Below, one piece after another: positions 45,326 to 56,373 of a stretch of DNA of 64,000 nucleotides. Below the pieces are notes generated by a model. The model did not search any database and was not told where the DNA came from. It was given only the letters and a program-made list of their open reading frames with translations. Numbering within the stretch: position 1 is the first letter of the stretch; each line of letters begins with the position of its first letter. The stretch lies in assembly GCA_003693705.1 (NCBI GenBank), contig RBZT01000789.1, positions 16,880 through 80,879 of the forward strand, given 5' to 3'. Origin of the DNA: Polymyxa betae. Its lineage: Eukaryota; Endomyxa; Phytomyxea; Plasmodiophorida; Plasmodiophoridae. The position numbers and the translations under genes were made by a program.

Positions 45326-46636
45326 TTAGTAGTTCCACTGTTGATGATTGCTATTGGAATAGTTATCTTGGTTTCTTGAGTGTTTGTTCGGGTAATCATT
45401 CTCGTTCTCTCCTTCAGCATACGAATCGATCAAATAGCCTGCTTCTCGTGCTTTGGCGTTACGCTTCCTTTTCTTCGCATAGTACAGAACTTCACGGTAT
45501 GCTTGCTTACATGGATCACAACGAGATGGATCATTAGCGAATCCTTTCTCTTTGTGGCGTTGTTGCTCTACTATGGTGAACGTGAACGTGCCATTGCAAT
45601 CTCGACATGTCAATGTACGGTCGGCCATTGATGGATTACGTTCACTAGAAGAGCTACTGGAAGAGCTACTGGAAGAATCATCGTTAGAATCAGTGGAGCT
45701 GCTAGAATCAGAAGAGCCGCTGGAACCGCTAGATGACGATGCCGAATGAGTTGAAGAGTCTTCATCATCAGAACCAGATGCTGATTCGGCGGAGGCTGAT
45801 GACGAATCGCTTGAGGATGCATCAGAGGAATCCCTTGATGCGGAGTTGGAAGCCGATGCACTTGACGAAGAATCAGAAGATGATTTCGATTCTGAGGAAG
45901 AGCAGGAAGCTGATTCAGTTGGCGGTGAAGAAATTACGGCAGCATTCTCTAATTAAATGTTTAAGAGATAAATCCATTTATGATACTATAAAACCTGGCA
46001 ATGATGCTTGTGATGATGAATCGGAAGATGAGGGCGAACCAGAAGCTGAAGAATCGGACGATGACCCTGTTGAAGACGACGAAGATGACGATGCTGGTTG
46101 CGAGCCTGATTATCTATCAGATTCCGAAAACGTAATAGAAGGATTTCGCATACCATTCGAGCTGGAAGATGAAGACGACGAATTAGAATCGGAATCTGAG
46201 AGATATCAGCTATCAGCAAAGAACTGTTCCATAATTGCACCTGATTCTCTGCCAACAGTTGGCTTGCATTTTGAAATGGATTTAGACCCGTCTGAACTCG
46301 AGCTTGAAGACGATGATGGCAGAGAAGGAGACGATTCGGATTCGGAATCGCTACTGAGAACCTGTTTACTCTCTGAGCTGGAGCTTGAAGATGATGATGA
46401 CGAATTTGAATCAGATTCTGGAAATGTTAGGTGAGAGAGAGATTTTAAAAGGCTCGTCTTAAACTGCACCTGAACTATTCTGCTCTCTTCTGCTAACTGA
46501 CTTCTTTGTGGAGGCAATTTTTTCTTTCTCTAAATGCGACTTTCAGTGAGATCTTTCAGATATTAGAAAAATATTTACTCAGAAATGGCTTCTTAGTAGG
46601 CGTTCGGGATGGGAGTCGCTTCGCTATGAGAGCCAT
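45326..46636 (-). CDS. Poly-Ser/acidic protein with C-terminal zinc-ribbon
   Basis: Five exons assembled in phase. Exon 1 starts at the ATG at 46636 (MALIAKRLPSRTPTKKPF). Introns begin GTAAAT, GTGCAA, GTATGC and GTTTTA and all end in AG. The long middle is Ser-rich with Asp/Glu (LSSDSESESSPSLP, then runs of Ser) and continues without a stop into the C-terminal domain: MADRTLTCRDCNGTF, then EQQRHKEKGF and PSRCDPCKQAYR. This is the 'probable zinc-ribbon' fold (two CxxC pairs with EQxxxxxKGF). An Asn/Tyr/Gln tail follows. Ser-rich acidic regions are often phosphorylated or serve as nuclear scaffolds; the zinc ribbon may bind nucleic acid. An independent start at 45628 is possible but unnecessary. 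The reverse strand is open by codon symmetry only. Confidence 0.72.
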
Positions 46637-46897
46637 CAATATCAAATTCATCAAACTGTCGATGTGATTACTTTCCGCTTTAACTGATACTTTGCTAGAT
46701 TTCCGGTTCACATCCAGCTTCGTCTTCATCTTGCTAAATTCTGGAATCTCGTTCAGAATTTCAGATTCAGGTCATGAGGTCCGCTTCGGACATTTCTCAA
46801 ATTTTTTTCAAAAACATTTCTCAAATTTTTTCAAAAAATCGAGTTGACTTTTATCACAACTTTCAGGTTTTGAACAATATTCGATTTATTACGACTA
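46637..46897. other. Short spacer between divergent/adjacent genes
   Basis: AT-rich region with a run of TTTTTTCAAAAA repeats at about 46790-46850 (two near-copies of ACATTTCTCAAATTTTTTTC). No gene is seen. Confidence 0.4.
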
Positions 46898-47386
46898 TCA
46901 AGGATATAGAAATTTGGAAGCCGTATCAATAAGCATTCCAACGATGGAATACGCGGCTCCCTTTAAGGCAGGAACAGTGATGATGTCTTCAGATTCCGGT
47001 ACGACCAACTGCCATTTTTCCCAATCCAACCGGTTGAAATTGTCACATTTCACTTGTCCTTCCGGGGTACATTGCAGGGTTCGCCCAAAACAATAAGAGA
47101 CGAAGAAGAAGGCGTTGTCGCCGGTCTCGATGACGAATTCCTGATTTGGTTTTCCTTGATCTTCAGCAAATAAGCACGAGCCATCCTCTTGAACAGTAAG
47201 AACCGATAGATTCCATCGTGACTTGATTTTGACCCGATCTTCCACTGTTCTTTTGAGGATGAACTGGTTCCATGCAGGGAACGTCTTCTTGCTGTTGCCG
47301 AACGGCTTCTGCCAGCCTAGTTGGACCTCGAGAAAGCTGCCGTCATGAGCTTTCAGCTGAATGGGGTTGCCGATTGGCGCCTGCAT
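46898..47386 (-). CDS. Small beta-trefoil/fascin-like protein
   Basis: An uninterrupted 162-aa protein without signal peptide. It starts MQAPIGNPIQLKAHDGSFLE and has repeated strands with aromatic/charged patterns: LKAHDGSFLEVQLGW, WNQFILKRTV, SVLTVQEDGSCLFAED, FVIETGDNAFFFVSY, GRTLQCTPEGQVKCDN and WEKWQLVVPE. Alternating LxAxDG(S/K)FL-like and FxLxR-like strands are typical of beta-trefoil domains such as fascin and related actin- or carbohydrate-binding proteins. A single domain is too short for full fascin (four trefoils). The ligand is unknown. It ends ASKFLYP. Good coding character. Confidence 0.6.
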   Translation of the reverse strand: MQAPIGNPIQLKAHDGSFLEVQLGWQKPFGNSKKTFPAWNQFILKRTVEDRVKIKSRWNLSVLTVQEDGSCLFAEDQGKPNQEFVIETGDNAFFFVSYCFGRTLQCTPEGQVKCDNFNRLDWEKWQLVVPESEDIITVPALKGAAYSIVGMLIDTASKFLYP

Positions 47387-47455
47387 TGGCTTCTTTCGAG
47401 CTCGCTCAACGTATAATAGTGGACGTTATTTGAACTTAAGTTATCAACTTGGCAC

Positions 47456-47777
47456 AAAAAGTTCAAATTTTTATGAAAGATTTTGAGTTTTCTTCGGCAT
47501 TTTCCACCTTCTTGAGCGCGATTTCGTCTTCAATTTCCGTTCATTTGCTGGAAAGAAGACAAGTTGAATTACGACGTGAACATGGCAATGAAGGGCGACG
47601 ACGAACGTGCATTCAATAAAAAGTCCTAATTTTTTATGATAATTTTTGAGTTTTTTTCTGCGTTTTTAATTTTCTTGGGCGCGATTTCGTTTTCACGTTC
47701 CGCTTGGAACGAAGACAAGGCGAATCACAACGTGAACATGGCAAGGAAAGGGCGGCGACCAATGTGCATTGAATTTC
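47456..47777. repeat. Tandem 162-bp direct duplication
   Basis: Copies at 47456-47617 and 47618-47777 share AAAAAGT(T/C)C, TTTTTATGA, (G/C)GCGATTTCGT, GAAGACAAG and CGTGAACATGGCAA(T/G)GAA. They lie just upstream of the beta-trefoil gene (which reads leftward) and may alter its promoter. Confidence 0.85.
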
Positions 47778-47898
47778 AGTCTCATCTCAGTTTTCAATCG
47801 TGCACTCGTCCTACCAAAAACATGATTCATGAAATGCCATAGAAACTGAAATACAGAGCCGCTGTGATCTGTCGTTCATTGGAAGTTTTAGGCGCCGC

Positions 47899-48153
47899 TT
47901 GCTGGACGCCGAATCAAAAGGCAGAGACATTCGTCTTTTGGAACCGGATGGCGGCGAAATTGTATTTGTTTGCCTCGAGCCCAATATGGCTAGAAAAAGG
48001 GAAACCCGTTTGCTCATAGAGTATCTGCAAGTCGCGACGAATCGCTTTCGAGAAACAACGAGAACGACCCAACCGCCTTTGCAGGATCTGTATTGTCGAA
48101 TCAGGATTCATAGGAAGACGATCGATAATCCAGAATCAGCTCGATACAGATAG
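47899..48153 (+). CDS. Possible small hypothetical exon (either strand)
   Basis: On the plus strand a frame with ESKGRDIRLLEPDGGEIVFV, NMARKRETRLLIEYLQVATN looks protein-like. The minus strand is also open here, with basic Ser/Thr-rich text (SGSKRRMSLPFDSASSKRR). Neither can be extended to a full gene with confidence. The region 48160-48480 likewise has short open frames on both strands. This is reported as an unresolved coding candidate only. Confidence 0.25.
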   Translation: MLDAESKGRDIRLLEPDGGEIVFVCLEPNMARKRETRLLIEYLQVATNRFRETTRTTQPPLQDLYCRIRIHRKTIDNPESARYR

Positions 48154-48617
48154 CAGACCAATGTTGATATCTATTGACCAGAAGCCGCCTCAGGTAAGAT
48201 CAATCAAGACTGTTTCCGGAATTGCAAAGAAGCTGGGGATCACATTCGTTCGTAATCGCGACATTGCAGCTATCAGCAGCAAGTCGCCAACGAAAGCGTG
48301 GCATTCGTCGCCGCAATCCCTATCGAGCAATACACATTTTCCTTGCACGGTTTTTCGCCATGACAACCGCTGCCGCCTGATTTCGTTAAACACGATCGTC
48401 CATTATAAGACGCCGCTGCTCTTTCTTGCCTTTTCTGTTATGAATGAAAATTCTGACGAGTAACGTTATTAATGGTTCTTCAGATAGTGTATTACAGTTG
48501 GAGCGGATCCAGGCAGGGTGGGTGATCAAGAACGGTTTCGTCGTTTTCGATTCTGCCACGATCGTTGGCGACCTCCATTCTATACAGAGAAGCATCAGCT
48601 GAAGATACAATAAGCGT

Positions 48618-49247
48618 TCATCGATTAACAAGATCAACCTGTTTAGCACCGTTAGAGCAGGGAACGGCAGTCGTCGTGCTTGGTTCTTGATCACGATCAG
48701 CAGCAACCTCTGGGGTGGCTGACATCCGCTCTATGATAATCGACGCCCTCGACCACGAAACCATCCATGAGCACAGATCAGGATTTAACAATACGCCTGT
48801 TAGAGCGTCGATTGTTTTTTGAGGAAAATATTCTCCAAGATCCATCTTGCTGATTCGTAGCTGAATGGCCTTAGTAAGTCCCTCCTGAGATAATGATTCC
48901 GCCAGCTGACTTTGTTTAGCTTCTAAAAAATTGGTGAGCTCTATATCCAGAGTAGAATTAATGTCTGAAAGCAATTCTGTTTGCTGTTCTGGGGTTAGAA
49001 GCTCAGCAGTTCGCTCTGGAAGCGAATTGAAAAGAATGTCATCCAAAAGATGGGCTTCGTCGTTCGAACCCTTCTCCATAAAGGTTTGACGAAGGGTATC
49101 ATCGTTCAGGACGGCCACGATGCGGTTGATTTCATCGGTCTCCTTCAACGCAGCAACGACGTCACGACAGACGTCCATGATGACGAAGATGGCCAGGTCT
49201 TTGAGCCCCAGAGGAACCGCAGACAGTAATGCATCGCTTCGATCCAT
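48618..49247 (-). CDS. Hypothetical helical protein
   Basis: An open frame from a Met that precedes DRSDALLSAVPLGLKDLAIF. The product is about 209 aa and mostly alpha-helical and acidic, with LKETDEINRIVAVLNDDTL, LLDDILFNSLPERTAELL, LLSDINSTLDIELTNFLEA, AIQLRISKMDLGEYFP. No domain is recognised. The frame continues upstream past 49247 to about 49325, where a non-ATG start (with VVCFGLVAASVNSAFA, signal-like) is possible, so an upstream exon or secreted form cannot be excluded. The 3' end reaches into Ser/Thr-rich sequence. Confidence 0.5.
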   Translation of the reverse strand: MDRSDALLSAVPLGLKDLAIFVIMDVCRDVVAALKETDEINRIVAVLNDDTLRQTFMEKGSNDEAHLLDDILFNSLPERTAELLTPEQQTELLSDINSTLDIELTNFLEAKQSQLAESLSQEGLTKAIQLRISKMDLGEYFPQKTIDALTGVLLNPDLCSWMVSWSRASIIIERMSATPEVAADRDQEPSTTTAVPCSNGAKQVDLVNR

Positions 49248-49329
49248 AGCAAAGGCCGAATTGACAGAGGCAGCAACGAGACCGAAACAGACAACGATGT
49301 GACCTGGGTGAGGCGCCCCGCACAATCAT

Positions 49330-50100
49330 GCGGTTAGCGCAAAGAGTCCAGTACGACCGGGCAGCAACAATTCGAGATTGGAGCATTTCCTGATCGCTTA
49401 CTCATGGCAACAACAATTCTGCTGCATGTTAACAATATAGTACGATATCGAAACTTCGATGAGATCGTTCTCCAGGACTTGATCAGCAGAATAGCCCAAA
49501 GATGGATTAGACGAAGACTTGACTAACAGAAGAGCCTAAAGATGGTTTAGACGAAGGTCAGAGCCACGAATGATGCTGTTGACGGTCATCAGCAGCTGTC
49601 TGAAACCTCGGGAAGGTTTTTCGCAATTGCTACTGAGCTTTTTTTCAAAGTTGAACGAAAACAACACGTCTTGGCTTTGTTACAGCTGCTGTTTAGGTGA
49701 GGGTTAGTCATGAAGGGATCCAAGAACCAGCATCATGATTGCATTATTAAATCTTTCAGGGCTGTAATTCGGCTGCCGGCAGGAATTCACACAATCGATA
49801 GCGATGATTGACGACCCCATCGTGATCTGATCGAAGCTATAGAGCGTCGATGCAAGCTTGCAGCCAGACAGGCACGTTGATGGTTCCGATCGATCGAAGT
49901 TCGTAGCCACGAGAGGCGGTCACGATCATTGCTGGGTTGGTATTTGGCCATCCCAGGCCGAAGCATCGCGTTGCAGAACATCAATTGCAACAGCCTCAGA
50001 TAGGAATCCGTCAATGTTGATTGTTAAAGAATCCATCAACAAGAGGAGCATCTGTGTGAAATGGATGTCATCTGCCTAAAGTTATCTCAGAGCTTGTTAA
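49330..50100. other. Intergenic, no gene seen
   Basis: No convincing exon. The stretch contains short inverted and direct words (GATGGTTTAGACGAAG and GATGGATTAGACGAAG around 49500-49560) suggesting a small tandem duplication. Confidence 0.4.
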
Positions 50101-50108
50101 AACACAGT

Positions 50109-50950
50109 TCATTGCACAATGGCGAATTTCTTCCAGATCTGGACAGACTGCAGATACTTGTCGTGATCGAGAGGAGTTCCAGAGCCGCCTTCTCGCAGCG
50201 GTAATGCATTCCTCATCATGGTGATCGGCGCCATCGGGATCTCTTCGCCTGCCATCTGGGCTTTCACCGAGATGACGCCCCATTCGATCGATTCAGGATG
50301 CACGTTCTCCTCGCCGGTCGCAGCGTTCTCTTTCATGATTTGTTCGCGGCTGTACAAAATCACATCGAGATATTTGGCAACAGGGCGTTCGACCTTCTCT
50401 CTACATCAGCGTTAAAACTGGTTAAAAACGAGTAAGATTAAATACTTTGGAAACCAACGAGACAGAACCGGGAGTTCATTATTGGTTCGAGCGACATAAT
50501 CGGATCTAGCAGCAGGAATCAGAAAACGAATAGGCAGAGCGAGTATTCTCTTACTCCAACAAATGGCGATTTTCTGGTGTGATTTCGATCGCATACGCCT
50601 GAGTATCGGTGAAGTTTGGAATGAAGAAATGCTTACAGAATGGGGCGTATCCAGGTTGTAAATGCGACTAAAAAACGTCAAATATTGAAGCAGAACGATG
50701 ATAGTAGGTACCGATTCAGGATTCGCTTTAATTAATTCGCCATAAATCTGAGTGAAATGTTCAGTAGAGAAAATTGAATGGGGGTGGGAATTCCGACCTC
50801 ATTGACACGGTTGATGAACGCATCTGGGCCACAACGAATATGGCCTGGTTGGTTTCGGTTGAACTGCCTCAGACAGAATGGCTCGAGCGAGAAGTACTTG
50901 GTGGCCGTGCTCATGCTGCTCCTGGATCGCCACAGGATTCGAAATGACAT
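50109..50950 (-). CDS. DUF3228 family protein
   Basis: Four exons recognised by family resemblance: exon 1 from 50950 (MSFRILWRSRSS... ATKYFSLEPFCLRQFNRNQP, GPDAFINRVNE); exon 2 around 50730-50560 with YGELIKANPES and GYAPFCKHFFIPNFTD continuing ITPENRHLLE; exon 3 with DYVARTNNELPVLSRWFP; exon 4 with VERPVAKYLDVILYSREQI, EWGVISVKAQMAGEEIPMAPITMMRN and YLQSVQIWKKFAIVQ. This order (RQF, GYAPFCKH, ELPVLxRWF, EWxxxSxxA, EEPM-P-MxRN, W) is that of DUF3228 proteins, conserved from bacteria to algae with unknown function. Intron 1 begins GTCGGA. An internal Met at about 50914 is an alternative start. Confidence 0.8.
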
Positions 50951-51059
50951 TAATGAGGGCGCTCTTCACGGAGTCGGGATGATTCCATTGAAAAACGATT
51001 CGTTCAAGAGCTCTCATGAAATCAGACAGCTTTCACCAAACAGAATGAAAAATTGTCAT

Positions 51060-52979
51060 TAAGACCAGATATGAGAGATGTTATTGCTGGAAAGAGAAGC
51101 ACCTGATTAAAGACATGAAATTTGAGGCAGAATACTTTGGAGATTAAACCCTAACCCTTTGCTTCTTATTCAATCCGATGGAGGTCGAATTAATGTTACC
51201 GAGAGAGGATGCGAAAGGAGAATTATCGAAGGGCTTGATACAGTGGATATCATGGCAAAGCTATTTGCCTTCTGTAATGAAGATATTCCTATACAGGAAC
51301 GAGCGCCATTTCGATGCACTTTTTTTCGACGAACGAGATGATGCGAAGCTGAACAATTAGATCAGAGGATGCAGCAGATGACGACGCAGCGGATTCGTTG
51401 TGTCAGGGCCAGAAAGTACTTAAGCAGATGTTGGAATCGCCGATGCTGGAGGCGGAACCAAGCTGACAGCCGATATGAACAGACAAATAATGACACGATT
51501 GGCGTCATGGTGTGATTAATGGGGCGATGGGGTTTCCTAATCACAGCTTTCAAGCGGTGCCTATTCCAACCATATCCAAGATTGTAGATGTGAAAGTCGC
51601 CAACGAGCCAGCACATTCGACGCTGTGAACGATTCAAACGTGGAATCTTTCATATGCCCGAGCCGAATCCACCGAAGCTGTTAGCTGTCGATGAATCTCG
51701 CTCGCACAATTCACCGGCAGCTAACTCTTCGCTTCCCGATCGGGACAGCGGTTCCACAGGGTATGTACGACCTGACGATATCATCAGACGGGATGCCCGA
51801 TCGAAATCGACCACGCTGGCTGCACCTCGAAGATCAAACCAGGAGCATATCTAGTCCTGAGGCTATTAGCCTTTAGGTAAAAGTAGGACCCGGGATGAAC
51901 GGCATCTAGACATCAAGGACCAGTACGTCAGCTGGTCTGTTCGAACACACGGCTTGACGAGCTAGCGGAAAAGAGTGACAATGTCAGTTGCAGATTTCAT
52001 CAGCTGTTGGATTACCTGCAATTGCAATGTCATTGAAGGGCCCTCAAAGCGGATGATATGGTATGGCACTTTAAAATCTATAAACAGCATCCCTTCGACT
52101 CAAGTTATCGCTAATAAACCGCCATTAAAGACACTGCCGAAAGATTGGTCAGACATCGATGTTCGTTTCTCGATTTCACCAATTACCATTGAGCCAGATT
52201 TCCACTTGTAACACAGATGGCTCGTTGTGTCAGACATCGGGACTGCACATGACCCAGCACCTGATGGGCAGCCCTTTGTCCAGCGGCATTTAATGGGACA
52301 CAAAAAAATCAAAGTTTGCTGGGTGACCAACAGCTCCAATCGGTACCGCTTGTGGTGCTCGTAGAACCAGGCAAACTCAGACAGTCAGGTGCCACTGGAT
52401 GCATGGCAATCAACGTTACGTTTGTGATACTAGGTTTGAGTTAACGTTACGTTTATGTTACCAGCTAGTTAATGTTACACGTTTATGTGTCATGTAGCAA
52501 CAGCATGTGGTCAAGACAGGAGGATTGACCCTGAGGCAATTGACGTTACCAAGCTGCCGATCGTCTACAGCGGCTGTCGAACTTGGATGGAATGGTGGCA
52601 TGAATACAACATAGTAAGGGTCAGTAAGGGCTTGGACATCACTATGAGAGGCAGCGTAAGCATTGCGCTCATCATAGACATCATTGTAGAGGAACTTATC
52701 TGATCGCTTGATAATTGATGATGTGACGATCTAAGTAGCATAATGAGGTTTTGTTTGGAACAGGGAACAGAGAGAAGTCTTAACCCGAAAATAGCACCTT
52801 GGGGTTAGAATTGAATGATCCATATTTTCCTATGAACTGAGAGTTTCCTTGAAAACTGAAATGCAACACCAATTTGAAAAAAACACCATGGTGTTCTAAT
52901 CGAATAAAAGACCGGCCTTGATGAAAAGTATGTATTATCACAGGTCCCGTCACTTTCCTTTTTCGAAGATCCATCCTTC
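51060..52979. other. Gene-poor region, no supported gene
   Basis: About 1.9 kb without a supportable gene. It includes a TAAACCCTAACCC telomere-like motif near 51146, several short repeats of AACGTTACGTTT (52410-52470) and open frames on both strands that do not read as real proteins. It is probably decayed repeats. Confidence 0.4.
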
Positions 52980-53209
52980 TCATTCGTTGCTGAATTCTTT
53001 GACGTATGGTCTACTCCTAGACTTACGCTCCCGCTTCGCATTCGGCTGCTCGGCATCATGCATGGAAGTCGCTCCGCCTCTCTCGTCTTCCGATGCCGGC
53101 CTGCCAGGTGAACGAACGATCCTGTCGACGAAGGCGGGAATCGTGGCAATAATTTTCCAAGAAAATCGTGTAGGTGTTTGGTGGCCGCCCAGGCAGATTT
53201 GATGGCGCT
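52980..53209 (-). CDS. C-terminal exon of an unrecognised protein
   Basis: A minus-strand frame with IIATIPAFVDRIVRSPGRPA, then EDERGGATSMHDAEQPNAK and a basic end RERKSRSRPYVKEFSNE followed by TGA. The mixed helical start and Arg/Ser/Lys tail read as coding. Upstream exons could not be joined. Other frames are open here too, so confidence is low. Confidence 0.3.
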
Positions 53210-53417
53210 CTGAATATTGCCGATTCGATGATTAGTACAAGCGTCACTAGCAAACGTTAACGGTGTCGCAGCCGTGACTTCGGATTTCCACCAGCTTGAA
53301 GAACCGCTCGATTTATTTTGACATTAGTAAAACTGCTCCATAATGCAACAGTGTATGGCACCTTGGAAAGGCGTTTTTCGAGAATTTATCGCCGAGAAAG
53401 GCTCAGACTGTGAGCCC

Positions 53418-53836
53418 AGCGTGAATGGAACTGGCAGACTAGGCCAGAAAATGTCTGGGAATTCCATCATCTCATTATTAAGTGTTTCAATCAAGATCTC
53501 GTCAAGATCATCGCCAAACGGAGATGGAATAAAATTAATCCTGCCGTCCTATTTCAGAATGCTGCTATCTATATCAACTTACTTTCAATAACGACAGACA
53601 AACCCATCCGCGACAAAACTCTGTCCGGATTTTGTTTTCATAACGACAAATGGCGCCTGGTCGATGGCGTCAATCTCGACGACAGCCTCAAGGTATTTGA
53701 TGTTAAGATCGGCCGCGAGCAAATTGTGTTTTTCACGGGCAAAATCGCACCCAAATGCTGCTTCGTCACGAATGAAATGTTTACGTACCAGAAATTTAAA
53801 GCGAACGACTTTCAATGTTCGATCTTCTCAGGATAG
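53418..53836 (+). CDS. C-terminal exon of an unrecognised protein (plus strand)
   Basis: An exon-like frame begins after GCCCAG at about 53417 and runs without interruption to TAG at 53834-53836. It reads REWNWQTRPENVWEFHHL, then IIKCFNQDLVKIIAKRRWNK, INPAVLFQNAAIYINLLS, SGFCFHNDKWRLVDGVNLD, REQIVFFTGKIAPKCCF and FKANDFQCSIFSG. Sequence quality is high, with many Trp, Phe and Cys, but there is no in-frame Met, so an upstream exon must exist and was not found. The minus strand is also partly open, but reads less well. No family recognised. Confidence 0.45.
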
Positions 53837-54602
53837 GTCAACATGCGGCATTTCTAACGGTGGCTGTAATATTTTTTAAGAATTTTATATTTTAAATATA
53901 GTGATAAAATAAATAAAGAATCAGACCAGGGTAATCACTACCGACATATTGACGATGTCATCGCGTGCATCTCGTCTTCTTAACCAATGCCAGCCGCCGT
54001 GACGGCCGGCTGCCATCACCGTACCCAGTCAGGAAAGAGTTTTAATCTCAAATACAGATACTGGCGTCGGGCCGCCTTTGCGGCCAACAACGGCGCCTTG
54101 GCCAGCAGGCCGAGCAGCTCCCAGGTAAAAGCAAACGGGAAGACTGCAATGGCCCGCTCAGGGCGCCAGGTGCCAGCGGCGACCCCCAAGCGCTCTGGCT
54201 AACGGCTTGCCTCGATTTGCTAATCTCGGGAAAAAAATATCGAGATTGGATCCATGTTGTCAACTTCACAGTAGCTTAATATCGTTTCAACAGGGATTCC
54301 TGTCGCTTCTTCTACGACAGGGAGTGCCGCTCTCATGGCTTCCAGACTTTCAGCTGCTATGGCTTGGATGGAATGGGATCAGAACTCGGTGACCAGTATG
54401 GGCGTGTTCATCCTCTTTTTTCGGGGCAGCCCACCCTCTCGAGAGGTAGGTTCAAGTAGAAAGATTAATTACGTGAACAGAAGAAACCTGGCTGCAAGTA
54501 TACCGGGACGCGAAACCGCACAGAAGGCTGAGCGCACTGGACAAAGGCTGCGCCGTCCTGCAGGTTATTGATTGCAGCTCTGGACATGACTACAGCTGCT
54601 GA

Positions 54603-55232
54603 GTGGTCGGCGCCCCAGCTGCTGCTGCTTTGTCGGTGGTAACACCAACGCCAAAAAAACGTGGCAGGAAACCTAAAGGCGGCTCAGGGCCGCACCGAAG
54701 TTCGCTGGACAACGAAATGGTAGAGGCTTTCATGATGAAGGCGAGATTCGTGGACTTTAAGTTTTTTTTTGAGATGCCAAGGATTCCCGCGAAATATCGG
54801 AAGGGTGGTCTAAGGATGCTTGCAGAGTTTCGGTAGTTTTCAATCCGGTTGTCGATGGCGATCGATGTCGACAGCAGTTTGGGAAACTGCAGAAAAAGTG
54901 GCGCGACCATAAACCGGATGGGAAGGAATCTACCAAAACGGGGAATCAAGGTCCTGTCGGCGACGTGAAAGATGAAAAGTTTGCTATGTCTATGCAGTAT
55001 TGCTTCTTGGTGTTGGACTGTTGATCGTCGTCGCAGATATGAAGCCGAAAAGCAGATGAAGCTGAAATTGACCCAAACCGAGAAAGGCATTCAGTTATGC
55101 CCTGTAAAGGCATTGCAATTTTGGCAAACATTCAGTGGAGGTTTCACTGGCGTTTCGGATGTGTTGCAGGCAATTGCCTCATCGCTGTCCGGGGGCGGTT
55201 CCAATGATGTTGAAATCAAAGCGTTCCTCTAG
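54603..55232 (+). pseudogene. Decayed gene with AT-hook-like motif
   Basis: The first block carries PTPKKRGRKPKGGSGPH, an AT-hook-like motif (KRGRKPKG), then LDNEMVEAFMMKARFVDFKFF. A second block at about 55040-55232 reads EAEKQMKLKLTQTEKGIQLC and FTGVSDVLQAIASSLSGGG before a stop. The two blocks are in different frames with stops between, so the gene is broken or contains unrecognised introns. It may come from a Myb/SANT-type or transposon-associated protein, given the similar neighbourhood of the gene at 63231; that is weak inference. Confidence 0.35.
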
Positions 55233-55239
55233 GAAGATC

Positions 55240-56007
55240 GAGAGGAAACTGATGAAAAAAACAAATGAGACGATGGAACGGGTTGGAGCCCATCTCGATC
55301 GCGCTGCTGCAGTACAGGAAACAGTGCTCAACTTATGCAGTCGATGATGTCAACCAATAAACCCTGACTTTGATGATTGTCTATGACTGCCAGAGCATTT
55401 CTCGAATCGTATCACGTTTCTTCCAGGCTGCATGACCTGAAAGTGATTCGGCATGTATCATCCTCGAGGTCGATCAAGACATTGTGGAGAATGAAGCACT
55501 CTGATCAACCGAGCCATTTGCATGACTCCGATTTTGTCACTTGTGGTGTCCTAGCCGTTGTTGGCATTTTTCCTTCTGGTTCAGAGGTCGTTTAAAAGTT
55601 CGGAAACGACCCTTGAGTAAACCGGTTGCAACCTCCACAGTGATTCTCGTTCATTTGTGAAGACAGTTATAGTTTCTTTCTTTACGCGGAATGTTCTCCG
55701 AAATCTCATATGGAATCATGCGGTAAGTTAAGAGCTGGTATCCCAGATCACAATAATGATTTTTGGGGCTAGCAGCAATCTTCCGATATCTTGGCCAAAG
55801 CGAGACCGGTTGAACACACATTTCTCGTTGTCTGATCCGGGCCGAAGACAGTAATTCTGTGGCTTGAATCGGAGATTCAACCAAAATAAGAAATAATAAG
55901 GAAAAAGTAATCTGTTTATTGCCACGGCATCAATGCTCCTTGTAAAGAAAAAGGAATGCAAATTCTCGTTATGGGACCTTCCAAGACTTCATGTAACATA
56001 ACATGTA
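55240..56007. other. Gene-poor spacer
   Basis: No gene is supported. It contains short open frames only and ends at the first copy of a direct repeat. Confidence 0.35.
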
Positions 56008-56373
56008 ACATAACAGTTAAAGTAGGGCGCAATATGTGTTCGCAATTATTACTACACTACACACTTCCTCCTCCCAAAAGTTTTCATAGAAAACTAAGGC
56101 GGTTGTAGTGAGACTTGAACACATTCTGAAAGGGACCGAGCATCAGTAAATAATCATAAGTGGCAAGTTATGGGAAAAGGTCTGCTCCAAGTCAGTTACA
56201 CCTTCAGGCCCGCACTCTTGATTACCAATTGCAGACGTTCTGCAAGTGGATGATGAAGATGTGCACGATAGAACCTTCGAACCATCGACGGTGCATCCGT
56301 CACGATAACATAACAATTAAAGTAGGGCGCAATAATTGTTCGCAATTATTACTGCACTACACAGTAATTTCGG
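56008..56373 (-). mobile_element. Candidate miniature LTR (TRIM-like) element
   Basis: Two near-identical 66-bp direct repeats (56008-56073 and 56308-56373) are 300 bp apart. Read on the minus strand, each begins TGTGTAGTG(T/C)AGTAATAA and the left copy is preceded at once by a purine tract GGGAGGAGGAAG, as expected for a polypurine tract next to a 3' LTR. The inner repeat holds the hairpin AATAATTG-TTCG-CAATTATT. No coding region lies between. The layout fits a TRIM-type element or two solo LTR fragments; the primer-binding site was not identified. Confidence 0.45.

Noticed and set aside
45733-46434. Plus-strand acidic protein of 233 codons
   Set aside because: It is the mirror of the minus-strand poly-Ser gene, whose five exons join in phase to a zinc ribbon.
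48160-48480. Candidate gene on either strand
   Set aside because: Both strands are open in short stretches and no consistent exon chain was found.
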